NCBI GenBank assembly: GCA_013397865.1
Contig: VZTI01001048.1
Location: 2,946,978-3,010,977 of the forward strand
Source: Struthidea cinerea
Lineage: Eukaryota; Chordata; Aves; Passeriformes; Corcoracidae
Direction of reading: 5' to 3'
DNA length: 64,000 nt
Shown: in pieces, positions 12,246 through 23,400 of the stretch
How positions within the stretch are numbered: the first letter of the stretch is position 1
How the letters are laid out: each line of letters starts with the position of its first letter
Program-made: the position numbers and the translations under genes
Notes under the pieces: generated by a model
Told to the model about the DNA's origin: nothing
What the model saw: the letters and a program-made list of their open reading frames with translations, nothing else
Databases searched by the model: none

Positions 12246-12728
12246 GGGAAAAAAAAAAAAAAATCCAGTTGAAATATGTTTTTTAAATGTCCATTTTTAG
12301 TAGCCTGCGAGAAAGAGTGACTAAAGCCCACGACTGATTACGTCACCTCTAGTAGGATGTTGGAGGTTTTGCCCGATACAGGCAGCGTTAGCTGCAAAAT
12401 TTTGCAGAGGCTGAGTGGATGCCTCCGGACACACACACATACGGTGTTCACCGAGCTGCAGGGCACCGCAGGGCGGTCGCTGTCCCGCTGCCCCTCGCTG
12501 TCCGGCGCGGGAACGTGTCGCCGCGGCTGTCACGGATCGCACCGCCACAGCTCCGCCTTTCCTGCCCCTCCCCAGGCTCTTCCAGGCAGCCCGGCATGCC
12601 GCCCCCCTTCCCTCAGGCCGACCCTCCTCCGCCAGCCCGCCCCGCTGCCCGCCGCGCTGCGCTCGGACACGGGGCAGTGCCGGACGAGTCCCCGGGCCCC
12701 GCCCCAGGCGGCCGCTCGGGCCCGCCGG

Positions 12729-12765
12729 CCAATGGCGTGTGTCCCCGCGCGCCACACCGCCCAAT
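12729..12765 (+). promoter_or_regulatory. Paired CCAAT boxes, NF-Y type
   Basis: Two copies of CCAATGG (12,729 and 12,761) in the same orientation, 32 bp apart, in the CpG island just before the gap. The CCAATGG context is the preferred NF-Y site, and spacing near 31-33 bp (about three helical turns) is known from several cell-cycle promoters. Confidence 0.55.
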
Positions 12766-12843
12766 GGGAACTGCTCATTTCTCTAAGCTCCACCCCCGGC
12801 ACTGTCAGCCAGCTGAGGGAGTGACAGGTGCACCCGCGCGGTC

Positions 12844-13242
12844 NNNNNNNNNNNNNNNNNNNNNNNNNNNNNNNNNNNNNNNNNNNNNNNNNNNNNNNNN
12901 NNNNNNNNNNNNNNNNNNNNNNNNNNNNNNNNNNNNNNNNNNNNNNNNNNNNNNNNNNNNNNNNNNNNNNNNNNNNNNNNNNNNNNNNNNNNNNNNNNNN
13001 NNNNNNNNNNNNNNNNNNNNNNNNNNNNNNNNNNNNNNNNNNNNNNNNNNNNNNNNNNNNNNNNNNNNNNNNNNNNNNNNNNNNNNNNNNNNNNNNNNNN
13101 NNNNNNNNNNNNNNNNNNNNNNNNNNNNNNNNNNNNNNNNNNNNNNNNNNNNNNNNNNNNNNNNNNNNNNNNNNNNNNNNNNNNNNNNNNNNNNNNNNNN
13201 NNNNNNNNNNNNNNNNNNNNNNNNNNNNNNNNNNNNNNNNNN
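12844..13242. other. Assembly gap (399 N)
   Basis: A run of 399 undetermined bases inside the GC-rich promoter island. It probably hides the untranslated first exon of AKTIP. All long open frames that cross it are artefacts of the Ns. Confidence 0.99.
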
Positions 13243-13560
13243 GGGCGGGCGCCGCCCGTTGGGCCCGTTGGGGCTGCCCCGCGCGGGGGGCGAGAGGCAC
13301 CGCGGGCTCGGGCAGCGCCGGGCGTGGGGCGGCTGCCAGCGGGGCCCTGCCCGGCCTGGCGGCTTCCGACCCTCCGTCCCTTGCTCCCCGCCCTGCCAAC
13401 GGCGTCGCGCTGCGGTGTCCGGCTCGGCCGCGGCCACGGTGGAGAACACCGCGGGGACCGCTCGGGCTTCACAGGACTGCTCTTAACCTCCCGTGACCCC
13501 CCGGCTGACAGGTCCCTCTGGACCGCCCTGTACTGTGGGACTCGGCCGGCAGTCGCCCCA

Positions 13561-16500
13561 TGTCCCTTAAACTGCTGTATCTAAGAGCAGGTCTCGTTGG
13601 CGTAGATTGCAGTTTCGTAGAGGAGCGAACTCGTAGCAGCAGGTGTTGGTATGGAACGCGTAACTCGCCTGTGGAAGAAGAGTTGGCGAACAGGCTTGAC
13701 TGGTCAGTGTTCCTGTTCACCGCCACCAGCGGCTCCCGCGTTGTCCGGCAGATTACGGTGTGGGCCAGCGAGAGCCTTGGGTCCAAAGGAGATCAGGAGT
13801 GGCTGTGCTGAGGAGAAATAAGTCTAGTGTAAACTGTCATCTGCAGTTGCTGGACAAACACATAATACTGTGTGTTCAACATACACTGTTCTCTGGTGCT
13901 CTGCTGAAGTAGCTCGGTTTGTTCTCAGGTGTAGGAGTGGTTCCCTTTGATTTGTTGATGTTTCCAGAAAATCTTTAGAAGAGTGCTCTGTTCCAGGCAG
14001 ATAAAGTTGCTTTTTTTTTTTTTTTTTTCGCATTGCTTTAGTGTTGTGTTTGATCAAATAACGCTGTTGGTGAGAGGAGAAAAATATGACACATACTGCC
14101 ATAGTGGGTAAAATGAGACTTTTTTTATGAGACTACCTAATGTAAGGAAAAGGTGCAAAAGCAAAGTACTTAAATGTTATGGTTTTGCTAGTGATAACTT
14201 CGGTTTTTTGAAGCCTTTTAAAGTGTTGAGGAAGTATCAGATGACTTTACACTTGCTCTGACTGCTGGCATATATTGCGGACTTGAAGTTATGCCTGGCA
14301 GCAGGTGGCTTTTAGTCCCAATGTGGTGCTGTGGATAAGTTAAAAGGCCTTTCCAAGAAGTAGTATTTGAAGTAATGTTTCTTTGTAAGTTTGTGTTTTG
14401 TCTTTGTTTAGTTGGCTGTTTTAGTGGAAGGAAAGCACTAGAGAAGAAGGTAGCCGTAAAAAAACCCGTGGGAGGAGGACAGCTTAGGAGGGTTGCTGTT
14501 AATTGCTATTCTTAAAGCAGGAGAAATTAGTGGAATGTACTACTGAGTGGTACACTATCAAGCCTCTTCTGGATGAGGTACTGTGAATGTTGACAGTGTG
14601 AAAGGAGAGAGGGGGATGGCTTTGAATGTTTTTATCCTCTTTCCATAAAATGGGGAGAGTGTACGGGGTTAGTTTGGGAAGCTGCTGGTTTTAGTAGTTA
14701 CAGCACTGTAAGATGCTGCAATGGTGGGTGCCTTGGGGTAGACACTGAGCCCTGTGTAAGAGTGAATGCCTAAACTGCCTAGAAATTCCACTTAATGATG
14801 TCAGGAGTTAGCTCTCCTTTGTCTGCTGCAGACATAGTGAGAAGTAGGATAGGCAGTCTAATGTAAATTTGCTGTTACCTGGTTGTTTTTAGTACTGGTT
14901 TTAATAATTTTTGTGATTAGTGATGGGTAGTAAATTGCAAGGTGGAGGTACTAGAGAGCATAAGTAGTTGTGGGTAAGTTTTCTTTAGAGCTACGTTTCT
15001 CCACTTCCGTGTTGCATAGGAGTGAATGTTATTAGAAATAGACTCTTAAAACACCTTGAAAGGCTTCTTAAATGACCCTCCTCTCTGAACTCAGGTTCTG
15101 AGTCCTCCACTGTAAATAGTATTTTAACAGGTGTATGAGACTGGAGGCAGTTTAACAATAAATTTAGGACAATACTATGTATGGTTTATAACTGGCAAGC
15201 AACTGGATAAAAGATGCCTGTGCAAAAGAAACCCTGGAAGTTATTTTTTAGCTTAACTAGAGATAAAATAATGTTTTATTTGCTCTTAATAGCATATAAG
15301 TAGATACAGTAATGAAAGGCCTTTCGGCAGAGTTGGAAGTGTACTGAGATACATAGCTGCTTTCTGAAAGGTGAATCTGCTGACTGAACTGCATCTAACA
15401 TCAGTTACCAAGCTTCTAGAAAAGTTCCCTGTTTCCCTGGAAATAGGTTGGGCTGGTTTTTACCTACATTTGTCATACTTTGTCCTGCTGACTCCTGTTC
15501 TCCTATCTCTGGTTCCAGGATAATGCAGCTTGTATTACCTAGTCGTAAAAAACACCAGCCCAAAACAAACAGAATACTCCCGCCCCAATCCCATAATCAC
15601 TCCAGATTCCAGCTAATTGTCTTCCAACCTGTACCTCAACTTTTCCCTCTTGCAGCACTTTTCCCTCTTGAGAGAGCCCGAGCACTCAGGTGCTCTTTGT
15701 GCGTCAGTTCCTCCACCCTCTGGTTACACCAGAGTTTCCCGAGGAAATGTCTTGTACCTTCCTGGCCCAGTCTTCCTGTCTTACTTAGTCTGGCTGGTTT
15801 GGTGGAAAAGGCCTGTGGCACAGCCCTCTGGCATGACTCTGCTTTCCAGACAAGAGATGGGGAAAAGTGAAAACATCTTCTCCCTGCTCTAACAGGGCAG
15901 TAGCTGCACTTTGACTTTCTCTCTTCAGTGGCTCAGAATGATGTGAGACTGGCTGCTGAAGAGGAAAAGTACCTGGAGGAACCTGTTGTATATAGGAATG
16001 TTTGAGGTGATTCTGGGTGGGGAAATTAATTATTTTTCATCACTTTTCTGAAAGGTTCTTGCATTTTTTTGAATGCATGGCTGCTGCATAGCCTAGAAGA
16101 CTATGATTTGATATTAATGTTTCTTTTAACTATTTAGCATTCCTAGACTTTCTGAGGATAAATTGTCTGGGTTTGGTGTTTTTTGTTTTTGTTTTGTTTG
16201 TTTTTTTTTTTTTCTTTTAACAAGATTGACATTTATTTTAATTTTAGGAAGATTTTGGTCATCATGTTTCCATTTTCTCTGTAAACTTATCAACAATGAA
16301 TAGATGCTGCTGTCCTTACTGTAGTAAAAATGTAGTGTTGACCACATTAGAAACCTGTGCCACTGGCTCTATCTCTCTCACATCCCATTAATTTTCTTCA
16401 TCAATGTTGTGCATCTTTCTATTAAAGAAACTGAGTAAAGTGCCTCAAAACCTTAGGTGATGGAGCCAAAAATGGGAGGGTGAAATGAGGAAGGAAAGTA

Positions 16501-17316
16501 GAACTGGAGAGGAAAAAAGAGTGGAGGCAATAGGCTGTGCCAGACAAGAGGTGCTATAGATCAGAGTTCTTCAACAAGCAATAGCAAGACTTTAAAAAAA
16601 AAGAGAGAGGAAAGCGAGGACACACACAGTAGATGACACTGAAACTCCAAATACTGATGAAGTCCTTGTTATTGAGCTGTTGATGTAAAGAGCACTAAGC
16701 CTTAGTGCTCATAATGAAACCATTAAATAAGCTACAGAGAAACTTCTGTGTTCTGTGGCTTTGTCTATTCCTGGTGGTGTTCCAATGCAGATGAAAACAA
16801 AATGACACATACATGATGCAAACTCAATGAAAGGATCATCTCTGTCACTGGGAATGACAGAGAATTTCTCAAACTGGGACACTTCAGAAATGTGCAAAGT
16901 CAACAGTGTCTTCGAGGGACAGCACTTAGCAGGGTCCTAGTTCTGTCTGGTGCTGGACTGAAATGGGGAGGTGATAACTTTAACATTTGCACATGTAAAG
17001 GGTCCTCCTTAACCGTGTTTAGCCAAGAGGTGATCTTTTTTTTTCTTTTCATTGGCAAATGAACATGGAAAACAGAATATAGCCTTTTTCTAGCAGAAAG
17101 AAGGCAGAGATTCAAGTGGAAAAATAGACATATGTTATTCTTCTGGAGCATATAATAGAGCTTTGACATTTTGAACTCTTGTTGGTCTTACCTACATGAA
17201 GTTATCTTCTGAAGTTACAGAAATATAATGCTGACTGCAGAATTAGATCTGAATCCTGTTTATATATTGAGTCCTATTTATCTGTTAAAATGCATGTTCA
17301 TTCTGTGTACTTTTAG
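13561..17316 (+). other. AKTIP: AKTIP intron 1 (presumed)
   Basis: Non-coding DNA between the CpG island and the first coding exon. It holds poly-T tracts (about 14,010-14,029 and 16,200-16,218) and no recognised exon. The 140-codon open frame at 15,448-15,870 shows no family motif and was not accepted. Confidence 0.6.
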
Positions 17317-17390
17317 GGTATAAATCCGAAGGGCCTGAGGACACTCTGAAGACACAGAAAAGTTGCAGCCCTTTATTTGGATTACACGTT
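17317..17390 (+). other. AKTIP: AKTIP 5' UTR part of the first coding exon
   Basis: A clean acceptor (TGTGTACTTTTAG) ends at 17,316. The 74 bases up to the start codon contain no ATG, so there is no upstream ORF in this exon. The presence of an acceptor means a further upstream, untranslated exon exists. Confidence 0.75.
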
Positions 17391-17432
17391 ATGAACCCTT
17401 TCTGGAGCATGTCTACAGGTTCTGTGCGCAAG
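17391..17432 (+). CDS. AKTIP: AKTIP coding exon 1 (residues 1-14)
   Basis: ATG opens [14 protein letters not shown], which matches the vertebrate N-terminus. It ends in AAG|GTATTT, phase 0. The start is fixed by this conserved N-terminus. Confidence 0.95.
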
Positions 17433-20400
17433 GTATTTAATGAATGGATGCCAGAAAGTGTTGTCATGCTTGGGAGGGGTGGTAGCAGTGCTGGAAAAAA
17501 TAATATCAGGTGATCTGCAAATAGTGTTTTACTGTGTCTTTATCCCGAGGGTTGTGATCACCTTCAGTAAAAGTGTAAACTGGCTTTGAGCTGTGTTAAC
17601 TGGAATGTGCCTGTGCATAGAGACTACTCCAGAATTTGTTGGCTTTTCTTATCTGAAGCATCTTTAAACAGGACATGTGAAACAAATGTGTTCAAGTGGT
17701 TGAAACACTTTTTTCTTAGGACATTTTAGTGACTTATATAGAGTTTAGCCAGGTGCGATGAGCTTTGACAGAACTATGCCTCTATAGTGCTGTTGCTACA
17801 ACTTGGGATTGTAGCAGTAATAAAAGCGTAGGAGTTCTAGGGTTAATCACTTCTCAGGTGTTCAGTACTAGGGCAAATTATGTAACTTTGATCATGAGGT
17901 ATTGTTACTAGTCCAGGTCTTAGGCACTTCAAAACACTGTAGCTTAAATGATGCCTTTAGTCACCACACATGGCTACAGACTTGCGCTTAGGCTTGCAGG
18001 TTTGTCTTGGCAATCTCTAGAATGATTTTGGGGTCTGTGTGTAGTACAGTGTTTGCTGGCAGTGGGTTGTTTTTTTTTTTCTTCTAAGAAAAGATAGCAA
18101 AGGCATTAAAAGGTTCCTATGGTAAAACTATTTAAACTTGATACCACTGCCAAGTGGTGATTCTTTCACTGTGGGAGTGAGCTATAGGATCAGTTCCAAG
18201 TGGAGTGTTGATGTCTTAAGCACAGACAGAAAGTGAAATAAATGAAACTTGGGTTTTTTATCTCAATTTTACTACACCACTTTTAAAGAGTCTTTGAAGT
18301 CTACAGTGTAAGGATGCTTGTCAGTAGAAATGATTTATCTTGATGCACTGTGTGCTAGAAATAGATTGACTTGTAAGCTGATGTTGTATGCTGTCTGGTT
18401 TCATGTTCTAAATAAATGTAAGCCTCCTTAAGTAATTGTCCTAATCTGCAGATTTACTATCCAGCATTGAATACTTTTGTACTTGTAGGCTGGGTTTAAT
18501 TGAACAAAGGTCTACTTAAAAACAAAAAGGCAAGGGACCCCTCCCATGCCCTCCCCCAAGCAATAGAACACCAAAACCCAAGATATGTTTCATTGCCCTA
18601 ACTTGTAATTGGCATAATTTGGGTTTAAACATGTGTTAAAATATGTTCATATGTTAAGTGTTTCTGAAATATGGCCTGTGATCTCATGGCTTCTCCTTTG
18701 ATTTGACAGAGATCTGACACTGAAGAGAAAACTTTGAGTGGAGAGCTGCGAACCAGTCCCCTGCGAGCCTCTGCAAAGAAACAGTTGCCTTCTATCCCAA
18801 AGAATGCTGTGCCAATAACCAAGCCTGCTTCACCTGCCACCTCCTCCCAGTCCACAAATGGAACACATGCTTCTTATGGGCCTTTTTATTTGGAGTATTC
18901 GCTTCTTGCAGAATTGTAGGTGTTCACTTTTTTCATCTTTTTTAGGTCACTGGGCTTACGCTTCAGTGGGGGAAAAACACTGCAGGGGCCTGGTTCTTGC
19001 GTGGTGTCTCTGCCATAGTCCTTGAAGGCAGTAGAACATTGTCTGCAAAGTTCTTTCTCTGGAGCAGCAATCTCAATCTCTTGAGACAGAAAGGGAAAAG
19101 AAAGTGAGATGAGATTTTAAGGGGCGTTTTTAGATGTCATTCTCTGAATTATTAAATTTCTCCATCTTGAAGTAAACACACTGTGAGTTTAGATATCCTG
19201 ACCAGTTATGCTAATGGCTTTTTGGTCAGAAATACCAAATATTTGAAACAAGTATTAGAATAGAAGCAAGCAGATGTTGAGTGGGAAGATGCTCATGAGT
19301 ATATGGTGCTATCTAATGGAGTTAGGATGTGGGAGCTTCCTTCAGTTGTCACATGAAACGCTTGAATACCACCTAGTACAGTTGATCAAGTGGATGTTGG
19401 GAAGACTATATTCATTTCTGTGATATTTAACGTAAAACTTATGAGGGAGGAGTTGCATTTGACCCAATCTAGTGATTTGTTGGAGCATAAAAATCTGTCC
19501 TCAACTTTCTAGTTATATAACTGGTTAGTGCGGCAAAGCTGAAGGGACTTACTCTGTAATAGACATGCTGGATTCCCAAGCATGTAATGCCTTTTGGAAT
19601 GAAATCCCTGGAGTCCTTATGCAACACTGAGTCTCAGTTCTTGTATTTAACTGTTAAATTGAAAGTGAGAACTCTCAAAACATTTATCTCTTTCTCAGGG
19701 AATAGACTCTCACTTTTTAATTCAAGAAAGATGTTTTTCTTCTGAGTAAATATATTGGTACTGTAATACAAATTCATTATTAGGGAACTAATAACAAATA
19801 CTAGGGAAATTATAAGCAGAGAACTGTGTTAATGTTTTGCTTTATAATTGTTGTTTATTTGTGCAAGCATGTAGAATTCAGTTTAATGGACCCATATACC
19901 AAGTAACTGGAAAACCTGTAAAGTTAATAATTTGGTTTTTGGTTTGTTTTGGCTGTTGCCAGTGCAATTGCAGCTTAATCTGCAGCACAGTGTCATCTAA
20001 AACTGAAAAGCTACTTGTTTAAAATTGAGGTTGAAGTTTGGTCACATTTCAGCAGCAACTACAATTGACTGTGAATCTGTGTTCAAAATTACTTAACTGG
20101 ATTTTTTTTTTCTTCCTTACTTTGAAACTGGGAATTCAGTAGAAAATTGTAAATTTTTGTACTGACATACATTAAATTCTGAGGTTACTGAGGGAAGAGT
20201 TTATTTCTGCTTTTCTATTTAGTTTTATCAAGAGGAATAGTGTTTTCAGTTGGTAAGTCTTTAAGTGGAGTGTTGCGAAAAGCAGGAGGGAAAGAGTGTG
20301 ACTTCACTATATTTGTCACCTCCTTCAGTGAGCAGCCTTGGGAATTGAGAGTAAGTTTGTGGAAGAAGGCCCTGTTGGGCTGTGGGTGGTACATTCTGGG

Positions 20401-23400
20401 TTTGCTGTATGTCAGTGTAGTTGTGGAGCTCTCTGAATGCTGACTCTGATTACAGTACCTTGGTTGTGAAGCAGAAGTTGCCAGGTGTCTACGTGCAGCC
20501 CTCGTACCGATCAGCATTAAGTAAGTTTAAACTCAACTTTTAAATTTTTTTATATACATACTTGTTGGAATTCTTTCACTCAAGCAAACTTTCTCACTTG
20601 CAGTGTGGTTTGGTGTAATATTCATAAGAAATGGGCTCTACCAGGATGGTGTATTTAAGTTCACTGTCTATATTCCTGATAATTACCCGGATGGAGACTG
20701 CCCGGTAAGTGGTTGTCTTGGCTTTTTCTTCTTTCCTGGTGGTATAAGTATGGCTTTTTGTTAAAGCTGATACACCAATTAGCTTCTGTTTTCCTTGAAC
20801 TCATTTTGTTCACTTGGCTGGGCTCATTTGCCATGTCTTGTACACATTTGCAAACCACTGTGGAGGTATTGCATTACTCTGATTACTGAGACTGGTGTGG
20901 AGTGAACTTCCTGAGGTCAGATGCATTAGAGTGTTAAGTAATCAAGCAGTTCTTCCCTCTGCTTTTGATTTGCTACTTCCTCAGCAGGAAGTTAACACTG
21001 AAACACTTAAAGAGGTATCAGAATTCTGAGTAGTGATATAATGGAATGTAAAATCCAGACACCTGTGCTGTGCTTGCTGTAATACTGCAGGATTTCTCAG
21101 TTGTCTCTTCTAAATTACATTGAAACAAAGAACTAAAAATTTGAGGAGAACGTGGTGAAGCAAAGGGAGAAGGAGATAGGCAGTATGGTGTTATCTTCCA
21201 TCTCTGCTTTCTCTTTTTCTCTTTAGTGAAAAGTTTCCAATTTTTTAGACCAATTTAAAAATAAAATAATATTTTGTGGCAGTCTGACTCTTCAGAGCAG
21301 AGCAGCTCACCCTCTTGGCCAAACTTCTTTAAAAGGAAGATTTGAGGCCAGGTGCACACAACTTCTGTGTTGGGTAGCTGCCTGCTTGTTGTCAAGTTTT
21401 ATGTAAAGCTATCATCTTTAAAAGAACAGGGCTAGTAGGAAACAGTGCCTTTTAAAGGTTAGACTTTAGTATCTCTCAGCCATCCAACATTCTTTTGCTA
21501 GAAGAGGGCTTTATAACATTCCTCTTGAAACTTAAGTTTTCTTTTGGAAGAATGTGTGAACACTGGAGGAAATGAGCTGTACAGAGGTGAAGACGCCAAG
21601 GTGTCACTGCATAGTTTACTTAAAAGTGAGTAGGATAAAAAAGGTATCAGTTGTAGCTCAACTATGTAAAAAGCTTTCAGTCACAAATAGCTAAACCAGA
21701 AAAACTCCTTTAATCTGATTTTATCTGATATTATTACCTGTGTTGGCACTAGTGCCTGTGCAGTTAACTGGATTAGTTTCCTGATTTGGTGATAACATGT
21801 GAGAGAGGACAAGACCCTGTGTGTTACATAGGTGTGTTGGGTTACAGTTTCACAGCTGGTAGAAATCACTTGCAGTTGCTTTCTTTTAATACAGTAACAA
21901 CCAATTAGTATTTGGAAGGAACATTTGACTGACCATCACCCAGTGGTGTTGGCATTAGGATTGAAGTTGTCATAATGAATTTTTTTTTCTAATGCAGCGC
22001 TTGGTTTTTGACCTGCCTGTCTTCCACCCTCTAGTGGACCCTTTATCTGGTGAACTGGATGTGAAAAGAGCATTTGCAAAATGGAGGTTAGTGCTGACAA
22101 ATTGGTGTATAATTTGTAAAGTTTGTTCCATTCTTCATTGTGCTTTTTTCTTTTTAGGCGAAATCATAATCACATATGGCAGGTGTTAATGTATGCTCGC
22201 AGAGTCTTCTACAAGATTGATACAACCAGTCCTCTGAACCCCGAGGCTGCAGTGCTGTGAGTATCTTCCATGTGTATAGGCATGGCCTCTTAAGAGATTT
22301 TGGCATAGACTTGCAAAAATAAGAGGTTTGTAAAATTGTCTGTCCACTCGTGGTCTCTGCCTTCAGACTTGGTTCCGTTAGGAACTCAATTTGGGGCTTT
22401 GCCAAGTCTGTCTGTGCTTCTAGGGCAAGCACGTGGCTCCTTGCAATTACTTAACACTACTTAATTCTGTCTTGCAGGTATGAAAAGGATATTCAGCTGT
22501 TCAAAAGAAAAGTGGTAGACAGTGTCAAACTATGCAGTAGTCATTTATTTGATCAGCCCAAAATAGAGGACCCCTATGCAATCATGTGAGTACGCTGAGC
22601 AAATTCACCCTGTCCTAATGTTTTGAGAGCAAGTTTTGGTGTAGTTGCTGATGGCAGCCTTTCTCTGTCAGGCTGACCTGCTTTTCTTTAGAAAAAATCT
22701 CAAAACAATAACCAAACAAGCAAAAAGCCCTGAAGCGCCCACCTCCCTCAAACAGAAATGCCCATTAATTAATATTGCTTTCTGGCTTTCTTGAACTCAG
22801 TTTGCATGACTGTAGCTTTGGTCAGAGTTCTAAAGTCCTTCTAAAGCTTGCCTGCATGGGGGATGGAGCAGTCAGCTCCATGGTGAATATGAGCAGTTTT
22901 TCATGTCACACGTTCTGAATTTCCAGTTCTCAGTACAAACAGAAATGAAAACCTAAACATTTATTGTTGAAAAGATCCATGACAATATGAATTTAGTTCT
23001 TAACTGTATGTTTTAACACTGAATTCTCACTTATAATTTACTTAAAATTCAACAAACTAAGCAAAGGAAAATCACTGCTTTCTGCTCTGTCTGTGCTGTA
23101 GTTTGCAAAAATGCCAAGTAAGAGTTAACTATACTTTTTCCATAGTTTTTCTCCATGGAATCCAGCTATACATGATGAAGCTAGAGAGAAGATGTTGACT
23201 CAGAAGGTACGTGCAAAGTTCACATTCTCACTCTAGGAAGGGTTTATTGCCTGATACAGGAAGAAAGATTCTCTGTCTCTGTGGACTAGAGAGACCTTTT
23301 TCCAGCCCTCTTTTGGCTCAGCAGGAATGCTGAACTGCTCTGGTCTCCTAATGAAGCAGTTATGTCACTGTTCTAACTTCAGACTGTTAAGCAATTAGTC

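Larger units (their letters stand above)
12430..13560. promoter_or_regulatory. AKTIP: CpG island, probable AKTIP promoter
   Basis: A dense CpG-rich block, much richer than its AT-rich flanks, interrupted by an N-gap. It is the only CpG island upstream of the AKTIP coding exons and lies on the correct side. CCAAT boxes at 12,729-12,733 and 12,761-12,765 and GC-box-like GGGCGGG at 13,243-13,249 support promoter function. Human AKTIP has a non-coding first exon; here that exon probably lies in or beside the gap. A GACAG|GTGCAC string at 12,824-12,834 is one possible donor. Confidence 0.7.

Noticed and set aside
12419..13496. Open frames of 214-355 codons over the AKTIP CpG island
   Set aside because: They run through the 399-base gap and through GC-rich DNA where stop codons are rare. 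No family motif is present.
22030..22045. CTCF-like CCTCTAGTGG in AKTIP coding exon 5
   Set aside because: The bases encode the conserved HPLVDP segment, so protein constraint explains them.
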